From MGOM01 sp035455265 (lineage in GTDB: Bacteria; Chloroflexota; Anaerolineae; Anaerolineales; E44-bin32), in NCBI GenBank assembly GCA_035455265.1, contig DATIFK010000027.1, positions 1 to 13,927 of the forward strand: DNA of 13,927 nt, written 5' to 3'. Below the pieces are notes generated by a model that was not told the DNA's origin, ran no database searches, and was given only the letters and a program-made list of their open reading frames with translations. A program made the position numbers and the translations under genes. Shown here one piece after another: positions 1-6,501 of this stretch. The first letter of the stretch is position 1. Every line of letters begins with the position of its first letter.

Positions 1-1225
1 CGACGCCCAGGTCAACCTGCTGATGCAGGGCACCGAATATGGTGACGAGTCGCTGCGACAGGCGATGGCCGACGAGCTGCGCCAGCGGCTCCAGGACGCC
101 GCTGCGGAGGGTCGGCGGCTAAGGGTCTACTGCGGCTTCGACCCGCGCACCTCCGACCTGCATCTCGGCCACACCATCCCGATGCGCAAGATGCGCCAGT
201 TCCAGGAGTTGGGACACGAGGTCATCTTCGTCATCGGGCGCTTCACCTCGCTGATCGGGGACCCATCCGACAAGGACCGGCTGAGGGCGCAGCTCACGGC
301 CGATACGGCACGCGCCAACGCCGAAACCTACGCCGCCCAGGCGTTCAAGATCCTCGATCCGTCGCGGACGAGGATCGAGTACAACGACACCTGGCTGTCG
401 AAGCTCTCGTTTGGCGATCTGATCCCGATGGCCTCGCTGTTCACCATCCAGCAGTTCCTGACGCGCGACAACTTCCGCCAGCGCTGGGAAAAGGACGATC
501 CCATCTACCTGCATGAAACCTTCTACTCTCTGATGCAGGGCTACGACGCCTTCCACCTGCGCGCCGACGTCCAGATCGGCGGCACCGACCAGCTCTTCAA
601 TATCGTCACCGCCGCCCGCAAGCTGATGGAGGCCCTCGGCGCCCGGCCCAACATCGCCATCATCATGGGCATCCTGCCCGGAACTGACGGCGTCGTGCGC
701 ATGAGCAAATCCATCGGGAACCACATTCCGCTCAACACCACCGCCGAGGATATGTACGGCAAGGTGATGAGCGTCCCCGACGCGGCGATGGGCTCGTTCT
801 TCCGACTGGTGACGCGCTGGACCCCTGAGGAGATCGCCGAGATCGAACGCGAGCTGGGGGCCGGGCGGCTGCATCCTCGCGATGTGAAGATGCGTCTGGC
901 ACGCGAGATCGTCTCGATCTACCACGGAGATGAGAACGTCGAGGCCGCCGAGCAGGCGTTCCGCAGAGTCTTTCAGGACCGTGGCACTCCGTCCGACCTT
1001 GCAGAGCACAGCGTCGCGCCGATGGCCTCGGCAACAGACGTTCTGCTCGCGCTGGGCTGGGTCGAGAGCCGGAGCGAGGGCCGAAGGCTCGTCGATCAGA
1101 AAGCTGTCTATCTGGATGACCGATTGGTGACGTCGAGCGACGCGCCGCTCGACCTGCGTCAGGCCGGCGTCCTGCGCGCCGGCAAGCGCCGCTTCGCGCG
1201 GCTCGTGCCTTCCTCGGACGCTTGA
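1..1225 (+). CDS. tyrS: Tyrosine--tRNA ligase (5' end beyond window)
   Basis: Class I aminoacyl-tRNA synthetase that charges tRNA-Tyr with tyrosine in the cytosol. The Rossmann catalytic domain shows the HIGH signature as HLGH (161-172) and the KMSKS loop as RMSKS (698-712). Other family motifs are the tyrosine-site stretch QIGGTDQ, the IGDPSDKD segment, and a C-terminal S4-type RNA-binding domain over about the last 60 residues (TDVLLALGWV onward). An ATG lies at base 23, but the frame is open to the left edge and the codons before it read DAQVNLLMQGTEYGDE. Related TyrRS proteins carry a similar LLMxGTEYGDE stretch, so I infer the true start lies upstream and the gene is cut by the window edge. 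It ends at TGA 1223-1225 and converges on rtcB. Identification is secure; only the start is missing. Confidence 0.95.
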   Translation, partial: DAQVNLLMQGTEYGDESLRQAMADELRQRLQDAAAEGRRLRVYCGFDPRTSDLHLGHTIPMRKMRQFQELGHEVIFVIGRFTSLIGDPSDKDRLRAQLTADTARANAETYAAQAFKILDPSRTRIEYNDTWLSKLSFGDLIPMASLFTIQQFLTRDNFRQRWEKDDPIYLHETFYSLMQGYDAFHLRADVQIGGTDQLFNIVTAARKLMEALGARPNIAIIMGILPGTDGVVRMSKSIGNHIPLNTTAEDMYGKVMSVPDAAMGSFFRLVTRWTPEEIAEIERELGAGRLHPRDVKMRLAREIVSIYHGDENVEAAEQAFRRVFQDRGTPSDLAEHSVAPMASATDVLLALGWVESRSEGRRLVDQKAVYLDDRLVTSSDAPLDLRQAGVLRAGKRRFARLVPSSDA

Positions 1226-1348
1226 CTCGAAATCCGCCTACCGCGCTCAGGATTCGGACGATCGGCGGCGCGCATTCTGCGCGCTGGATCTGGGGAAGTT
1301 GGGGCCGCCTTTCGACTTCCTGGGGATACAGAAGACGGCGGGGTTCGG

Positions 1349-1362
1349 CTGACGGCTGACGG
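1349..1362. repeat. Tandem heptamer CTGACGG x2
   Basis: Two perfect tandem copies of CTGACGG lie directly against the rtcB stop codon in the 137-bp convergent tyrS/rtcB spacer. The same heptamer occurs twice more, 10 kb away, after rimM (11433-11439 and 11447-11453). The rest of the spacer (1226-1348) holds only a short GCGCGC/GCGCGC inverted repeat (1268-1284) with no T-run, so no convincing terminator is visible. Confidence 0.6.
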
Positions 1363-2814
1363 CTACCCTTTGACTACCGCCACCGGCCGCAGCCCCGCCA
1401 CCTTGGTCGCAATCCCCACGCGACACACGACATCGACGACGGCGTCGACGTCCTTGTAGGCCTGCGGCGCCTCCTCGGCCAGCCCCGGGAGGCTGCCCGC
1501 CCGCACAGCGATCCCGCCTGCCTCCATCTCGGCCCGCAACCGATCGCCACGCACCGAACGCTTGGCCTGGTGACGGCTCATGCGCCGGCCGGCGCCATGG
1601 CACGTCGAGCCGAAGGACAGCTCCATCGACCCCTGCGTCCCGAGCAGGACCCACGAGGCGGTTCCCATACTGCCCGGAACCAGAACCGGTTGCCCGAACG
1701 ACCGATAGCGCGGCGGCAGACCCTCGAACCCGGGACCGAACGCGCGCGTGGCCCCTTTGCGGTGCACGCACACGCGGACCGACTCGCCCGCCACCTGGTG
1801 CACCTCGATCTTGCCCATGTTGTGGGCAATGTCGTACACCTGGTACAGGCTCGCATCGCGCACGACGCCGCGCAACGCCTCCTCGAAGGATCGACGGGCG
1901 TGCGCCGCAAGAATCTGGCGGTTGGCGAAGGCGTAGTTGGCGGCGGCGGCCATCGCCCCCATGTAACGGGCGCCCTCCGGCGAGCTCAACGGGGCGCACA
2001 CAAGCTCGCGGTCGGGGAGCCGAATGCCGTAGCGGGCCACGGCGTCCTGGAACTCATGCACGTAGTCGGAGCAAACCTGATGCCCGAAGCCGCGCGAGCC
2101 GCAGTGAATCTGGACCACCAGGGCTCCGACCTCCAGGCCCATGGCGTCGGCCGCCTCCGGGTGAAACACACGGTCCACGACGTCGACTTCAATGAAGTGG
2201 TTGCCCGCGCCCAGCGTCCCGAGCTGCGGACGGCCCCGTTCCTTGGCGCGGGAGCTGACCGCGTTCGGATCGCCTCGGTCGATGCAGCCTTGCTCTTCCG
2301 TCGCCTCGAGGTCGCCCGCCTGCGCGTAGCCACTTCGTTCCGCCCAGCGCGCGCCCTCGTGGCATACCCTGTCCAACTCCTTCGAAGTCAGCGGGACGCT
2401 TCCCTTGACGCCGACGCCGCTCGGACAGTTCGCGTACAGCGCACTCGCCACGTCTGGGATCTTCGCTCGCACTTGATCCAGTCGGACGCGGCTCGCCAAC
2501 AGCCGGACTCCGCAGTTGATGTCGTAGCCGATGGCGCCGGGTGAGATGATCCCATCTGGCAGCCGCGTCGCCGCCACGCCCCCAATCGGAAAGCCGTAGC
2601 CCTGATGCACGTCCGGCATGACGGTCACGTGACTCACCAGGCCGGGGAGGGTGGCGGCGTTGACCGCTTGCTCGAGCGAGGCATCGCCCATGGCCGCTTC
2701 GAGGAGGTCGTCGTCGGCGAAGAGCCGAACCGGTACGCGCATGTCGGCCCGATGGGAGGTGGGGATCTCCCACTCATCCGGGCCGCGGCGGAGGAGGTCG
2801 GCTTTGCGCATCAT
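1363..2814 (-). CDS. rtcB: RNA-splicing ligase RtcB
   Basis: RtcB joins RNA 2',3'-cyclic-phosphate or 3'-phosphate ends to 5'-OH ends, using GTP and manganese, in RNA repair or tRNA ligation. The 483-residue length is normal for the family. Visible motifs are PDVHQGYGFPIGG (residues 67-79), GYDINCG with metal ligands D98 and C101, GAGNH with N205/H206, HCGSRGFGH with H237, H331 in YDIAHN, and CHGAGR with H406, the expected guanylylated histidine. All catalytic positions are present. Two adjacent ATGs (2814 and 2811) are possible starts; an AAAGG stretch lies about 9 bases upstream. It starts 12 bp after the archease stop and is surely co-transcribed with it. The rtcA cyclase and rtcR regulator of E. 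coli are absent, so this is the archease-dependent type. Confidence 0.96.
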   Translation of the reverse strand: MMRKADLLRRGPDEWEIPTSHRADMRVPVRLFADDDLLEAAMGDASLEQAVNAATLPGLVSHVTVMPDVHQGYGFPIGGVAATRLPDGIISPGAIGYDINCGVRLLASRVRLDQVRAKIPDVASALYANCPSGVGVKGSVPLTSKELDRVCHEGARWAERSGYAQAGDLEATEEQGCIDRGDPNAVSSRAKERGRPQLGTLGAGNHFIEVDVVDRVFHPEAADAMGLEVGALVVQIHCGSRGFGHQVCSDYVHEFQDAVARYGIRLPDRELVCAPLSSPEGARYMGAMAAAANYAFANRQILAAHARRSFEEALRGVVRDASLYQVYDIAHNMGKIEVHQVAGESVRVCVHRKGATRAFGPGFEGLPPRYRSFGQPVLVPGSMGTASWVLLGTQGSMELSFGSTCHGAGRRMSRHQAKRSVRGDRLRAEMEAGGIAVRAGSLPGLAEEAPQAYKDVDAVVDVVCRVGIATKVAGLRPVAVVKG

Positions 2815-2826
2815 CGACTTGGCCTT

Positions 2827-3237
2827 TCACACGTCGAACACGATGGTCGCCTCACACCCCCTCCGGTCGCAATGTACCTTCAATCCATGATACGTGACGG
2901 CCTTGATCGCCTTCCCGAGACGGAGCAGGGGGCCCAGGGCCACCTTTCCGCGCAGTCGTGGCCCGGCCTCCGTCGAGAGATCCATCTCGCGGACAGCCAG
3001 CTGTTGGGATTCCATCCGGAAAAGGACTTCCTCCAGCCAGCGCACCAAGAGCGACTCGGCATCCGCAGCCCATATGTCCGGCTCCCACGTCAACGTCGGC
3101 TCCGATCCCACCTCGGCACCGGTTAGCCGGATCATCCCTTTCGCGGCTTGTCGGCAGAGGTCGGCCAGATCACGCCCGCGGGCGCGCAGGGCCCAGTCAG
3201 CGGTGTGGTCGACCTCCTCGAATCCGGATTCGTCCAC
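2827..3237 (-). CDS. Archease (RtcB cofactor)
   Basis: Archease is a small metal-binding protein that promotes RtcB guanylylation and multiple turnover. The 136-residue protein has the family's N-terminal signature FEEVDHTADWALRARG (residues 6-21), the central W..E.LL..WL-EV.F helix, the YHGLKV strand (116-121) and a C-terminal IVFDV, whose aspartate is a conserved metal ligand in the family. The start is a GTG (3237-3235): the homologous N-terminus begins right there and a -10 element lies only 6 bases upstream, leaving no room for a longer leader. It is first in a two-gene operon with rtcB 12 bp downstream, which supports both assignments. Confidence 0.93.
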   Translation of the reverse strand: MDESGFEEVDHTADWALRARGRDLADLCRQAAKGMIRLTGAEVGSEPTLTWEPDIWAADAESLLVRWLEEVLFRMESQQLAVREMDLSTEAGPRLRGKVALGPLLRLGKAIKAVTYHGLKVHCDRRGCEATIVFDV

Positions 3238-3243
3238 ACGACC

Positions 3244-3272
3244 AGTATAACGTCCGGCTCACAGGCTATAAT
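3244..3272. promoter_or_regulatory. Overlapping divergent promoters, archease (-) and FHA1 (+)
   Basis: On the plus strand TATAAT (3267-3272) is followed by 7 bases and then the ATG of the first FHA gene (3280). On the minus strand TATACT (3249-3244) is followed by 6 bases and then the archease GTG (3237). A 17-bp spacer separates the two elements, so each -10 occupies the -35 position of the other promoter and one polymerase would block the other. With normal start-site spacing both mRNAs begin at, or one base from, the start codon, so both would be leaderless. No -35 consensus was seen in either direction. Start sites are inferred, not measured. Confidence 0.7.
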
Positions 3273-3279
3273 CCAGCGC

Positions 3280-4134
3280 ATGACCGAGCCCAGCGCCGGA
3301 TTGACAGGCCTTCTCAGAGCCGGGCTGGAGGAACCCCTGCGATCCTTGAGCGGCTCCCCGCCCATCGGCCATGCGCTGGCCGATCAAGTCACGGCCGAGG
3401 TTCGCCAGGCTCAGCGATCGCATCCCGAGGGGCGCGTTTACGCCCCGGATCAGTTCACCCTGAGCCTCCATCCCATCGACGTCCGGACGCTGCTTTCGGC
3501 CAATCCCTCCGTCCAGGACGACCTGGCGCGGCTCCTGCAGACGGCTCTCACCCGTACCGGGTATTCGCTGGGCCGCTACCCGCACGTGACGCTCTCCTCG
3601 GATCCGACATTACGCATCGGCGACATCCGGGTTATCGTCTGGCATAGCCGCGATCCCCTTTCGTACGATCCTGAACGCCCGGCGCCCGAAGAGGAACCGG
3701 GCGTTCGGCCGTTGGGGGCCTTTCTCATCGTCGATGGGAAGCGGCACTTCCCTCTGGACAAGCCGCTGGTGACGATGGGGCGGAAGCTCGACAACCACCT
3801 GGTCCTGGCCGATCCGCATGTGTCGCGCCGGCACGCCGAGATCCGCCTGCAGAGCGGCCGCTTCGTCCTGAGAGACCTCAACTCCACGGCCGGGACCCGT
3901 GTCAACGGCCAGCTCGTCCACGAGCACAGCCTGACCCCAGGCGACGTCATCAGCATCTCCGGTCTTTCGCTCATCTATGGCGAGGACCCGGGCGGGCCGC
4001 CCGGAAAGACTCCGCCGTACTCGCCTCCGCCCACGCCGCGCAAGCTGGTTGACAACCAGGTCACTCCTCTCGACCTCAAGCGCATCGACTCTCCGCCGAC
4101 GCGGCCGGTCGACGACGCGAAGCGCAAAGGCTGA
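3280..4134 (+). CDS. DUF3662 and FHA domain protein, first copy (FhaA-like)
   Basis: Predicted 284-residue cytoplasmic phosphothreonine-binding adaptor. An N-terminal DUF3662/FhaA-type domain covers about residues 10-125 (GRVYAPDQFTLSLHP, VIVWHS) and an FHA domain about 145-235, with GR (167-168), SRRHAEI (182-188), DLNSTAGTRVNG (199-210) and a closing IYGED. A Pro-rich tail follows. In the usual STNGT loop the asparagine is alanine here. I chose ATG 3280, not the in-frame ATG at 3148, because 3148 lies inside archease and a TATAAT sits 8 bases before 3280. It is a tandem paralogue of the next gene. By analogy with actinobacterial FhaA it may read Ser/Thr-kinase signals on cell-wall proteins, but no kinase is in the window. 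Confidence 0.85.
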   Translation: MTEPSAGLTGLLRAGLEEPLRSLSGSPPIGHALADQVTAEVRQAQRSHPEGRVYAPDQFTLSLHPIDVRTLLSANPSVQDDLARLLQTALTRTGYSLGRYPHVTLSSDPTLRIGDIRVIVWHSRDPLSYDPERPAPEEEPGVRPLGAFLIVDGKRHFPLDKPLVTMGRKLDNHLVLADPHVSRRHAEIRLQSGRFVLRDLNSTAGTRVNGQLVHEHSLTPGDVISISGLSLIYGEDPGGPPGKTPPYSPPPTPRKLVDNQVTPLDLKRIDSPPTRPVDDAKRKG

Positions 4135-4166
4135 CCCGGTTTGGGCTTCGCCCGGCAAGCCCGTCG

Positions 4167-4172
4167 TATAAT
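4167..4172 (+). promoter_or_regulatory. -10 element for second FHA gene
   Basis: TATAAT lies 9 bases before the ATG at 4182, in the 47-bp gap between the two FHA genes. Normal spacing gives a transcript with about 2-3 bases before the start codon, so it is nearly leaderless like the promoter at 3267. No good -35 at 17 bp was seen (TTGGGC at 4141-4146 gives a 20-bp spacer). The match is exact, but activity is inferred. Confidence 0.5.
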
Positions 4173-4181
4173 CCGTCGCCC

Positions 4182-5009
4182 ATGAAGGACCAGCTCAACC
4201 GCCTGGAGCAGCAACTTCAGGCGATCGTCGAAGGATCGCTTTCGCGGCTGCTCGGCGGCGACCTGGCGCCGGCCAGCGTGGCGACCCAGCTCGCCACCGC
4301 CATGGTGGATGGGTTGAAGTGGGATCCCGAGGGCAAGGCCTACGCCCCGGACCAGTTCGCCATGACGATGCACCCCAAGGACGTCGAAGCGCTGATCCTT
4401 CAGGCCCCCGACCTGCGCCAAGAACTGGGCCAGGGGCTGTTGGAGGTGGCCCGCAGCCATGGTTACGTGTTGAGCGCCGAGCCCAACATCACGCTGGCCG
4501 CGGATCCAACCTTGGGCCGCTGGCAGGTGCGAGTCATCGCCTGGCACTCCGAAAACCCACTCGAGTTTACCCAGGGCATGCCCAGCGGTGCGACGTCGGA
4601 CGAAGTCGAGATGCCGCCCCCGGGCGCGTTCCTGATCATCGACGGCCGCAAGCACTTCCCGCTGGACCGTACGGTCATCAACATCGGTCGTCGCCTCGAC
4701 AACCAGCTCATCCTCGACGATCCGCACGTCTCCCGCACGCACGCCCAATTGCGCGTGCGCGAGGGCCGCTACGTTGTCTTCGACCTCGGCTCGACGGGTG
4801 GAACGCTGGTCAACGGACGGCGCGTCAGCCAGCACGCCCTGAGGCCCGGGGACGTCATCACGATCGCCGGAACGCCGATGGTCTACGGCGAGGACCCGGG
4901 CGGACCGCCGGATCAGACGCCGGCCTACACTCCGCCGTTTCCTCCCAGGCCGGCGGGTGACCAGTCCACCCGGACCTGGCGCGGCAACAAGGGAACCAAA
5001 GGCTCGTGA
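4182..5009 (+). CDS. DUF3662 and FHA domain protein, second copy (FhaA-like)
   Basis: 275-residue predicted cytoplasmic phosphothreonine-binding adaptor with the same architecture as its upstream neighbour: DUF3662-type domain (about 5-125; GKAYAPDQFAMTMHP, VIAWHSENP), then FHA (about 148-237; INIGRRLDNQ, SRTHAQL at 185-191, DLGSTGGTLVNG at 201-212, VYGEDPGGPP). The two proteins share long collinear stretches, including the GEDPGGPP and TPxYxPP tails, so they arose by tandem duplication. The usual asparagine of STNGT is glycine here. ATG 4182 follows TATAAT by 9 bases. Its TGA overlaps the next gene's GTG (GTGA), which suggests translational coupling. It is probably part of a cell-wall or division signalling cluster. 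Confidence 0.87.
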   Translation: MKDQLNRLEQQLQAIVEGSLSRLLGGDLAPASVATQLATAMVDGLKWDPEGKAYAPDQFAMTMHPKDVEALILQAPDLRQELGQGLLEVARSHGYVLSAEPNITLAADPTLGRWQVRVIAWHSENPLEFTQGMPSGATSDEVEMPPPGAFLIIDGRKHFPLDRTVINIGRRLDNQLILDDPHVSRTHAQLRVREGRYVVFDLGSTGGTLVNGRRVSQHALRPGDVITIAGTPMVYGEDPGGPPDQTPAYTPPFPPRPAGDQSTRTWRGNKGTKGS

Positions 5010-5446
5010 CCGCCGTTCTTGACCTCGCTGTTCGGCTGCTCCCGGCCGTCCCGCTGTACGCCTTTCTTGCCTGGCTGCTTGTTGCTCTATGGCGCGACGG
5101 TCGTTCCTCGAGCGCATCCGACAGTCAGGCACCGGCTGCCCATTTGCGTCAGGAGACTCCGGGTGGCTCCCTCGCCTTTGTTCTGAGGGAGGTCAACCTT
5201 CTCGGTCGCGCGGCGGACAACACCATTCGGCTCAGCGATGGCGCCGTCTCGGCCTACCACGCCCGCCTGTCGTTCCAGGCGGGCCAGTGGTGGCTGGAAG
5301 ACACCGGCTCGCGAAATGGCACGATGGTCAACAGCCTCCGCCTCGAGGGTCCCCTCGTGGTGACGTACGGCGACGTGATACGCCTCGGCGCTGTGGACCT
5401 GGTGCTTGCGCCCGGCGGATCGCCGTCCCATCCGACCTCCTCCTAG
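5006..5446 (+). CDS. Membrane-anchored FHA domain protein (FhaB-like)
   Basis: 146-residue protein with one N-terminal membrane segment (about residues 5-28, LAVRLLPAVPLYAFLAWLLVALW), a low-complexity linker and a C-terminal FHA domain (about 55-135). FHA landmarks are LLGRAADN (65-72), VSAYHARLSF (81-90), a full-consensus GSRNGTMVN (101-109), and GDVIRLG. Order and anchoring match actinobacterial FhaB/FipA, which binds phosphorylated cell-division and wall proteins. It starts with GTG 5006, overlapping the preceding stop by 4 bases, with AAAGG (4997-5001) just upstream. It is last in the FHA triplet and is followed by a terminator-like hairpin at 5478-5504. The function is by analogy; the domain call is firm. 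Confidence 0.85.
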   Translation: MTAVLDLAVRLLPAVPLYAFLAWLLVALWRDGRSSSASDSQAPAAHLRQETPGGSLAFVLREVNLLGRAADNTIRLSDGAVSAYHARLSFQAGQWWLEDTGSRNGTMVNSLRLEGPLVVTYGDVIRLGAVDLVLAPGGSPSHPTSS

Positions 5447-5477
5447 GTGATCCCCGTTCCAGACGAGGTAGGCATTC

Positions 5478-5504
5478 GCAACCCTCGCCGACGCCGAGGG
5501 TTGC
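5478..5504 (+). terminator. Terminator-like hairpin after the FHA genes
   Basis: GCAACCCTCG (5478-5487) and CGAGGGTTGC (5495-5504) form a perfect 10-bp stem with a 7-base loop, 31 bp past the FhaB-like stop. No T-run follows (CGTGCTCCG), so it would be a weak intrinsic terminator, or a transcript-stabilising structure. Confidence 0.5.
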
Positions 5505-5543
5505 CGTGCTCCGACGCGCCGAATCTCTTCGTCCGGACCCGTG

Positions 5544-5552
5544 TGCTATGAT
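5544..5552 (+). promoter_or_regulatory. Extended -10 promoter for mtnP
   Basis: TGCTATGAT matches an extended -10 (TGn plus TATGAT at 5547-5552). No recognisable -35 lies 17 bp upstream, which is tolerable for extended -10 promoters. Transcription would start near 5559 and give a leader of about 76 nt that contains the two repeat copies described at 5579-5634. Confidence 0.45.
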
Positions 5553-5578
5553 TCGCGGCACCAGCGGACGTCGCGCCG

Positions 5579-5634
5579 CATCCCGGAACGAAGCGGTGGA
5601 TCGCGCACATCCCGTAGCGAAGCGGAGGGATCGC
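5579..5634 (+). repeat. Two tandem palindrome-type repeats carrying the mtnP RBS
   Basis: Copy 1 (5579-5604) and copy 2 (5608-5634) both follow the pattern CATCCC-(4-5 nt)-GAAGCGG-(1-2 nt)-GGATCGC. Copy 2 is itself an imperfect palindrome (ATCCC ... GGGAT with a GCGAAGC centre). The pattern resembles the widespread bacterial intergenic repeat of the CATCCTGAGCGAAGCGAAGG type. In copy 2, GGAGGG (5624-5629) sits 5 bases before the mtnP ATG, so the repeat supplies the Shine-Dalgarno sequence. Confidence 0.65.
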
Positions 5635-6501
5635 ATGCAGACAACGCCCGTCCTCGGGGTGATCGGCGGTTCGGGCCTCTATTCGCTGCGTGGTCTGGAG
5701 CAGGCCGAGGAGATCGAGGCAACGACGCCTTTCGGTGCCCCGAGCGCGCCGATCGTCATCGGACTGCTGGCCGGCGTCGGCGTGGCGTTCCTGGCGCGCC
5801 ACGGGCGCGGCCATCACATCCTTCCCAGCGAAGTCAACTACCGCGCCAACCTGTACGCCCTCAAAGCCCTCGGCGTCCGCCGAGTCCTGTCGATCAGTGC
5901 TTGCGGGTCGCTGCGCGAGGACTTCGCGCCCGGCCACATCGTCGTCCCGGACCAGATTGTCGATTGGACGCGCGGCCGGCCCCGTTCTTTCTTCGGCGAC
6001 GGAATGGTCGCCCATGTCGGCGTCGCCGATCCATTCTGCCCGCAACTCTCGCCGATCATGGCCGCCAGCGTCGAAGCTGCCGGCGGAACGGTCCACCCTG
6101 GCGGAACCCTCCTGACGATTGAAGGTCCGCGCTTCTCGACCCGGGCTGAGTCGAATCTGTATCGAACGTGGGGCATGGACGTCATCGGGATGACGGCGTC
6201 GCCGGAGGCGTTTCTCGCTCGCGAGGCCGAACTGTGCTACACGGTGCTGGCTCATGTGACCGACTACGACGTCTGGCATTTGAGCGAGGAGCCGGTCACA
6301 GCGGAGGCCGTCTTGCGCACGCTCCAGGCGAATGCACGACTGGCCGAGGCGACCTTGACCCAGTTCGTGCACAGATTGCCTCTCGAGCGGACCTGCCCGT
6401 GCGGCACGGCGCTCCAGAAGGCTCTCGTGACCTCGCCCGAGGCGATCCCGGCCGAAACCCGCCGACGGTTGGCGCTTCTTGTCGATCCCTACCTCGGTTG
6501 A
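5635..6501 (+). CDS. mtnP: S-methyl-5'-thioadenosine phosphorylase
   Basis: Trimeric PNP-family enzyme that splits 5'-methylthioadenosine with phosphate into adenine and 5-methylthioribose-1-phosphate (methionine salvage and polyamine by-product recycling). The 288-residue length is typical. Visible motifs: phosphate-binding GGSG (11-14) and RHG (55-57), SACGSL (88-93), TIEGPRFSTRAES (161-173), GMT (185-187) and TDYD (209-212). The second aspartate of TDYD favours 6-aminopurines over the asparagine seen in inosine/guanosine phosphorylases. After GMT the residues are AS, where other bacterial members often have NM. ATG 5635 is chosen for the GGAGGG 5 bases upstream and the VLGVIGGSG start. It overlaps the next gene by 23 bp. 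Related 5'-deoxyadenosine or inosine specificity cannot be excluded. Confidence 0.92.
   Translation: MQTTPVLGVIGGSGLYSLRGLEQAEEIEATTPFGAPSAPIVIGLLAGVGVAFLARHGRGHHILPSEVNYRANLYALKALGVRRVLSISACGSLREDFAPGHIVVPDQIVDWTRGRPRSFFGDGMVAHVGVADPFCPQLSPIMAASVEAAGGTVHPGGTLLTIEGPRFSTRAESNLYRTWGMDVIGMTASPEAFLAREAELCYTVLAHVTDYDVWHLSEEPVTAEAVLRTLQANARLAEATLTQFVHRLPLERTCPCGTALQKALVTSPEAIPAETRRRLALLVDPYLG

Noticed and set aside
119..1009. Long minus-strand open frame of about 296 codons opposite tyrS
   Set aside because: It lies wholly within a well-supported tyrS, has no family motif, and antisense frames of this length are expected in GC-rich DNA.
1268..1284. GCGCGC-ATTCT-GCGCGC inverted repeat as terminator between tyrS and rtcB
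   Set aside because: The stem is only 6 bp and no T-run follows on either strand.
1570..2544. Plus-strand open frame of about 324 codons opposite rtcB
   Set aside because: Composition is Arg/His/Ala-rich antisense noise; rtcB on the other strand has every catalytic motif.
3148..3279. Longer N-terminus for the first FHA protein from ATG 3148
   Set aside because: It would overlap the archease coding region, and the TATAAT at 3267 with ATG 3280 gives a better start.
3975..5132. Minus-strand open frame of about 385 codons across the FHA genes
   Set aside because: It is antisense to two FHA genes with clear motifs, and has Arg/Val/Gly-rich shadow composition.
5089..5634. In-frame upstream extension of mtnP to base 5089
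   Set aside because: It overlaps the FhaB-like gene in another frame; family length, the SD at 5624-5629 and the homologous N-terminus all place the start at 5635.
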